The notes under the pieces: model-generated
What the model was told of the DNA's origin: nothing
The model's database searches: none
What the model saw: only the letters and a program-made list of their open reading frames with translations
In this document: positions 60,524-64,000 of the stretch, in pieces
How positions within the stretch are numbered: position 1 is the stretch's first letter
Layout of the letters: the number at the start of each line of letters is the position of its first letter
Program-made: the position numbers and the translations under genes
Assembly (NCBI GenBank): GCA_050249955.1
Contig: JBFWPN010000005.1
Location: 186,001-250,000 of the forward strand
Source: CAVVIG01 sp050249955
Lineage (GTDB): Bacteria > Acidobacteriota > Vicinamibacteria > Vicinamibacterales > CAVVIG01
Direction: 5' to 3'
DNA length: 64,000 nt

Positions 60524-62626
60524 ATGGACCAGACACGCGACGCACTCTGCAACGACATCGAGCATCGGCTCAGCCGCATTGCCTGCGACGCCATCGTCGA
60601 TCCGTCGCCCGACGCGGTCGCGGCGCAGGTCGAGTCGGTGGCGGCCGACCTCGAGGCCGCCGGTGTCCCCGATGCGGCCGCCCGGATCAGGGCACTGGCA
60701 CACGAACCGGTCGAGCAGCTTGGTGTCCGCCTCGAAGCCGAGTGGCAGGACTGGCGTGCGACCGATGAGCTGCGTGGCGACGTCGAGGCGCTCGGCGGCG
60801 ACGCCGAACTGTCGTCGATGTTCGTCGCCGAAGCGCTCGATCACCTCGGTACCATCGAGGCCACGCTCCTCAAGCTCGAGGAGTCGCCCGACGACAAGAC
60901 GCTGCTGAACGACGTGTTCCGCCCCTTCCACACGGTGAAGGGCAACGCGGGTGCGCTCGGCCTCGTCACCGTCCAGCACTTCGCGCACGCGGTGGAGAGC
61001 CTGCTCGATCGCTGCCGGTCGGGCAAGCATCAGGTCGGCTCGGTCGAGATCGACATCGTGCTCAAGTCTGTCGACCTGCTCACCGCGCTCATCACCGACA
61101 TCGCCGCCCGATCGGGCGGCGCGTCGGGGAAGAACCTGCGCGCCGAGCGGCTCGCGCTGATCGAGGCGCTCGAGCAGTTGATGGCGGCCGGCTCGTCGGT
61201 CGGCCGGCAGGAGCCGGTGAAGCCGGTCGGCGAGTTCCGCCTGGAGGAGCAGCCGGCTGCCGGTGTCCAGGCGGCGACGCCGCCTGCGAATGCCGCGACC
61301 GCGCCCGCCCTGACGAGTGCCGCCGTGGCTCCGGGTGCCGCGGTGCCGACATCGCCGGCGACCGTTGCTGCACCGCCAGCACCCATTGCCGCTCCGCCCA
61401 CGGCCGCCCAGCCGACCGGACGCGCCGATGCCACGGCCATCGATGCGACCGTCAAGGTGGACACCCGGAAGCTCGATGGCCTGGTGGACATGGTGGGCGA
61501 GCTGGTCATCCTGCAGTCGTTGATTCACGAGAGCCCCGCGCTTGCGCGCGTAGGCGACGAGCGGCTCACGCGCAACCTGGCACAGCTGCGACGCATCACC
61601 ACCGACCTGCAGCGTGGTGCCATGTCGATGCGCATGGTGCCGATCCGGCAGACCTTCCAGAAGATGTCGCGTCTCGTGCGCGACCTGTGCCGCAAGTCGG
61701 GCAAGCAGGTGGAACTCACGCTCGTGGGCGAGGACACCGAGCTCGATCGCAAGGTGGTCGAGGACATCAACGATCCGCTGATGCACATGATCCGGAACAG
61801 CGTGGACCACGGCATCGAGTCGGCGGAGAAGCGCCTGGCCGCCGGGAAGCGCGAGGCGGGCCGGATGTGGCTCCGTGCCTTCCACCAGGGCGGCAGCATC
61901 ATCATCGAGGTGGCCGACGATGGCGGCGGCCTGAACCGGCAGCGGATCCTCGAGAAGGCCATCGCCCAGGGCCTTGTCACGCCCGAGCAGAAGCTCACGG
62001 ACGACGAGATCCACCAGTTGATCTTCAAGCCCGGCTTCTCGACCGCCGAGAAGGTGACCGAGATCTCGGGCCGCGGGGTCGGCATGGACGTGGTGCGGCG
62101 AAACATCGACGCGCTGCGCGGCCGGATCGACATCGCCAGCACGCCGGGTGCGGGCACGACCATCTCGATCAAGCTGCCGCTGACGCTCGCCATCCTCGAC
62201 GGCCTCCTGATTGCGTCGGGCCCCGAGCGGTTCGTCATCCCGACCTTCGCGGTCCGCGAGTCACTGCGCCCGCTCCCCGGGCACGTCCACACCATCCAGC
62301 AGGTGCCGCGGCTCGTGCAGGTGCGCGACCGGCTGGTGCCGCTCGTGTGGCTGAGCGACCTGTTCCAGTCCGGCTCGCCCCGCATCGACCCGACCGAGGC
62401 CACGGTGGTCGTCATCGAAGACGATGCGCGGCTGGTGGGGCTCGTGGTGGACCGGCTGGTGGGCAAGCAGGAAGTGGTGGTGAAGTCGCTTGGCGAGGCG
62501 TTCGCGGGTGTCCGCGGAGTGGCGGGCGGCGCCATCCTCGGCGACGGCCGGATTGGGTTGATTCTCGACGCGCACGGCATCGTGACCCTGATTGACGACA
62601 GCGAGGTAGCTGCGCCGGCGGCGTAG
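60524..62626 (+). CDS. cheA: Chemotaxis histidine kinase CheA
   Basis: The 700-residue kinase has an N-terminal stretch of about 80 residues of unknown role, the P1/HPt domain with phospho-His136 (FHTVKGNAGALGL), an Ala/Pro linker, dimerisation helices, an HATPase domain (MIRNSVDHGIESAEKRLAAGK; EVADDGGGLNRQRI; GRGVGMDVVRRNID) and a C-terminal CheW-like domain. The P2 domain is not obvious. ATG 60524 is preferred over TTG 60479, which would lie almost on the transcription start. Confidence 0.95.
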   Translation: MDQTRDALCNDIEHRLSRIACDAIVDPSPDAVAAQVESVAADLEAAGVPDAAARIRALAHEPVEQLGVRLEAEWQDWRATDELRGDVEALGGDAELSSMFVAEALDHLGTIEATLLKLEESPDDKTLLNDVFRPFHTVKGNAGALGLVTVQHFAHAVESLLDRCRSGKHQVGSVEIDIVLKSVDLLTALITDIAARSGGASGKNLRAERLALIEALEQLMAAGSSVGRQEPVKPVGEFRLEEQPAAGVQAATPPANAATAPALTSAAVAPGAAVPTSPATVAAPPAPIAAPPTAAQPTGRADATAIDATVKVDTRKLDGLVDMVGELVILQSLIHESPALARVGDERLTRNLAQLRRITTDLQRGAMSMRMVPIRQTFQKMSRLVRDLCRKSGKQVELTLVGEDTELDRKVVEDINDPLMHMIRNSVDHGIESAEKRLAAGKREAGRMWLRAFHQGGSIIIEVADDGGGLNRQRILEKAIAQGLVTPEQKLTDDEIHQLIFKPGFSTAEKVTEISGRGVGMDVVRRNIDALRGRIDIASTPGAGTTISIKLPLTLAILDGLLIASGPERFVIPTFAVRESLRPLPGHVHTIQQVPRLVQVRDRLVPLVWLSDLFQSGSPRIDPTEATVVVIEDDARLVGLVVDRLVGKQEVVVKSLGEAFAGVRGVAGGAILGDGRIGLILDAHGIVTLIDDSEVAAPAA

Positions 62627-62639
62627 CAGGAGAACAGCA

Positions 62640-63125
62640 ATGAGCGAGGAGATGAAGAACAAGTCGGCGGCCGGCAAGTACCTGACGTTCGCGCTGGCCC
62701 AGGAGGAGTACGGCGTGCCGGTGCTCAAGGTGCGCGAAATCATCAAGATGATGGACATCACCGGCGTGCCGCAGGTACCCCAGCACGTGAAGGGGGTCAT
62801 CAACCTCCGCGGCAAGGTGATCCCGATCGTCGACCTCCGGCTCAAGTTCAACCTGCCCACGCAGGACTACACCGAGCGGACCTGCATCATCGTGGTCGAG
62901 GTGGAGCTCCAGGCCCGGCGCGTGATGCTCGGCATGATCGTCGACTACGTGTCCGAGGTGCTGAACATCTCGAACGACGAGATCGAGCCGATGCCCGACT
63001 TCGGCGAGCGGCTGGACACCGAGTACATGCACGGCGTGGCGAAGATCAAGGGCACCGTCAAGCTGCTGCTCGACCTGGACAAGGTGCTGTCGGCCGACAC
63101 CGTGTTCGCCCGCGTCGCCGCGTAG
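62640..63125 (+). CDS. cheW: Chemotaxis coupling protein CheW
   Basis: CheW links receptors to CheA. The 161-residue protein is one CheW domain: KYLTFALAQEEYGVPVLKVREII (in part), VPQHVKGVINLRGKVIPIVDLRLKF (in part) and a closing VKLLLDLDKVL. AGGAGAAC precedes the start. It follows cheA by 13 bases. Confidence 0.96.
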   Translation: MSEEMKNKSAAGKYLTFALAQEEYGVPVLKVREIIKMMDITGVPQVPQHVKGVINLRGKVIPIVDLRLKFNLPTQDYTERTCIIVVEVELQARRVMLGMIVDYVSEVLNISNDEIEPMPDFGERLDTEYMHGVAKIKGTVKLLLDLDKVLSADTVFARVAA

Positions 63126-63134
63126 GAGCGACCG

Positions 63135-63962
63135 ATGTCGGCGGTGGATACGGAGCTGGTCCTCACGGACCGGGACATGACGCGGATCGCGCAGCTCGTC
63201 TACGAGCGGAGCGGGATCACGCTGCACGATGGCAAGCGCCCGCTGGTGGTGGCGCGGCTCCAGAAGCGGCTGCGGGCGCTGTCACTCGAGACCTTCGCGC
63301 AGTACCTGGCGTTCCTGGAGCAGGACCGGAGCGGTGACGAGCTGGTCCTCCTCCTCGACTCGATCGCGACGAACCACACCTACTTCTTTCGCGAGGAACA
63401 GCACTTCAAGCTGCTGGCCGAGCGGGTGGTGCCCGAGATGCGGAAGCTCCGGCGCCCCATGGAGATCTGGTGTGCCGCGTCGTCGACCGGGGAGGAGCCG
63501 TACACGATCGGGATGACGCTGTCGGATCTCGACCCGCCGATGGACTTCCGGATGGTGGCGTCCGACATCTCGACCAAGGCGCTGCGGGCGGCCTCCGCGG
63601 CGGTCTACAAGATGGCCGCGGTGGAGAAGCTGCCGATCGAGACGCTGCGCACCTACTTCGAGAAGGGGATGGGCGAGTCGGCCGGCTTCGCGCGCGTGAA
63701 GCGCGACCTGCGGTCGAAGATCCAGTTCAGGCACATCAACCTCCTCGAGGTGCCGGCGTTCGACCGGAAGTTCGACGTGATTTTCTGCCGCAACGTGATG
63801 ATCTACTTCGACCGGGCCGTGCAGCAGCGCGTGGTGGCGGCGCTCGAGCGGAACCTGCGCCCCGGTGGCTACCTCTTCATCTCCCATTCGGAGAGCCTGA
63901 ATGGGATCACGCACGGGTTGAAGTGGATCGCGCCCGCCGCGTACCAGCTGGAGGTCCTGTGA
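63135..63962 (+). CDS. cheR: Chemoreceptor methyltransferase CheR
   Basis: CheR uses SAM to methylate receptor glutamates. The 275-residue protein has the N-terminal helical domain (MTRIAQLVYERSGITL), the Rossmann domain with EIWCAASSTGEEPYTIGMTL, VASDISTKALRAA, and FDVIFCRNVMIYFD, and PGGYLFISHSESL. All CheR motifs are present. Nine bases after cheW. Confidence 0.96.
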   Translation: MSAVDTELVLTDRDMTRIAQLVYERSGITLHDGKRPLVVARLQKRLRALSLETFAQYLAFLEQDRSGDELVLLLDSIATNHTYFFREEQHFKLLAERVVPEMRKLRRPMEIWCAASSTGEEPYTIGMTLSDLDPPMDFRMVASDISTKALRAASAAVYKMAAVEKLPIETLRTYFEKGMGESAGFARVKRDLRSKIQFRHINLLEVPAFDRKFDVIFCRNVMIYFDRAVQQRVVAALERNLRPGGYLFISHSESLNGITHGLKWIAPAAYQLEVL

Positions 63963-64000
63963 GCGAGACAACGTTGGCGCCCGTGGCCGTGGCCAGGGCC
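63959..64000 (+). CDS. Start of a further chemotaxis-operon gene (3' end off window)
   Basis: A GTG overlapping the cheR stop (GTGA) opens a frame reading MSETTLAPVAVARA to the end of the window. Position after cheR suggests cheD, cheB or a CheY gene, but 14 residues are too few to tell. Confidence 0.4.
   Translation, partial: MSETTLAPVAVARA

Noticed and set aside
1..64000. Search by eye for CRISPR arrays, tRNA or rRNA genes, insertion sequences, integrase or phage genes.
   Set aside because: None were seen; the window is almost wholly motility, glycan and chemotaxis coding sequence with short gaps.

Overview
The window is one large motility island from a GC-rich, flagellated, Gram-negative-type (diderm) bacterium. 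P- and L-ring genes (flgI, flgH, flgA) imply an outer membrane. The combination of FlhF/FlhG, sigma-28 FliA with FlgM, FliW with CsrA, two stator pairs and very tight gene packing would fit a deep-branching phylum such as Acidobacteriota (Vicinamibacteria-like). That placement is an inference, because no rRNA or other phylogenetic marker lies in the window. I saw no tRNA, rRNA, insertion sequence, CRISPR array or prophage gene.

Layout. (1) 1-8176: end of a rod/hook/export operon (fliF partial, fliG-H-I-J, flgD, flgE, fliK-like) closed by a small EF-hand protein. (2) 8177-29415: after a gap with a near-consensus sigma-54 promoter, about 21 kb of almost gapless genes. They encode the export gate (fliL, fliN, fliO-P-Q-R, flhB, flhA), placement and regulation (flhF, flhG, fliA), the C-ring (fliM and a second FliN/FliY), a membrane/HTH protein, a zinc-site plus MshEN (c-di-GMP-type) protein, the rod and rings (flgF, G, A, H, I), an FlgJ-M23 peptidase fusion, flgM, an flgN-like chaperone, flgK, flgL, fliW, csrA and a GNAT acetyltransferase. 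(3) 29504-32825, minus strand: flagellin from a sigma-28 promoter, then fliD, fliS and a FlgN-like coiled-coil chaperone. The flagellin leader carries two CsrA consensus sites. (4) 33018-51618: a surface-sugar block (PseG-like, HAD, NeuB-family, ATP-grasp, SpsF-like, CapD-like, RfbD-like, cupin, B12-radical SAM, CgeB-like, Maf/DUF115, GT2, TPR-methyltransferase), probably for flagellin glycosylation, with the first motA/motB pair embedded in it. (5) 51694-64000: a degenerate HD-GYP protein with a second motA/motB, an HPt protein, a REC-pseudoREC-CheX-like fusion, two chemoreceptors with periplasmic CXXCH motifs, a small membrane ORF, cheA, cheW, cheR and the start of one more gene.

Regulation read from sequence. 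A sigma-54 site (8311) serves middle genes. A set of sigma-28 sites with the same TCAAG/TAAAG to GCCGATT spacing (19 nt start to start) lies before flagellin, the HD-GYP/motA operon, the second receptor, the small ORF and cheA; a similar site with one extra base lies before flgM. FliA, FlgM, CsrA and FliW are all encoded here, so the late-gene circuit can be followed inside the window. The least explained parts are the MshEN/zinc protein, the EF-hand protein, the receptors with a c-type haem motif, the REC-REC-CheX/HPt pair and the sigma-28-driven small ORF.
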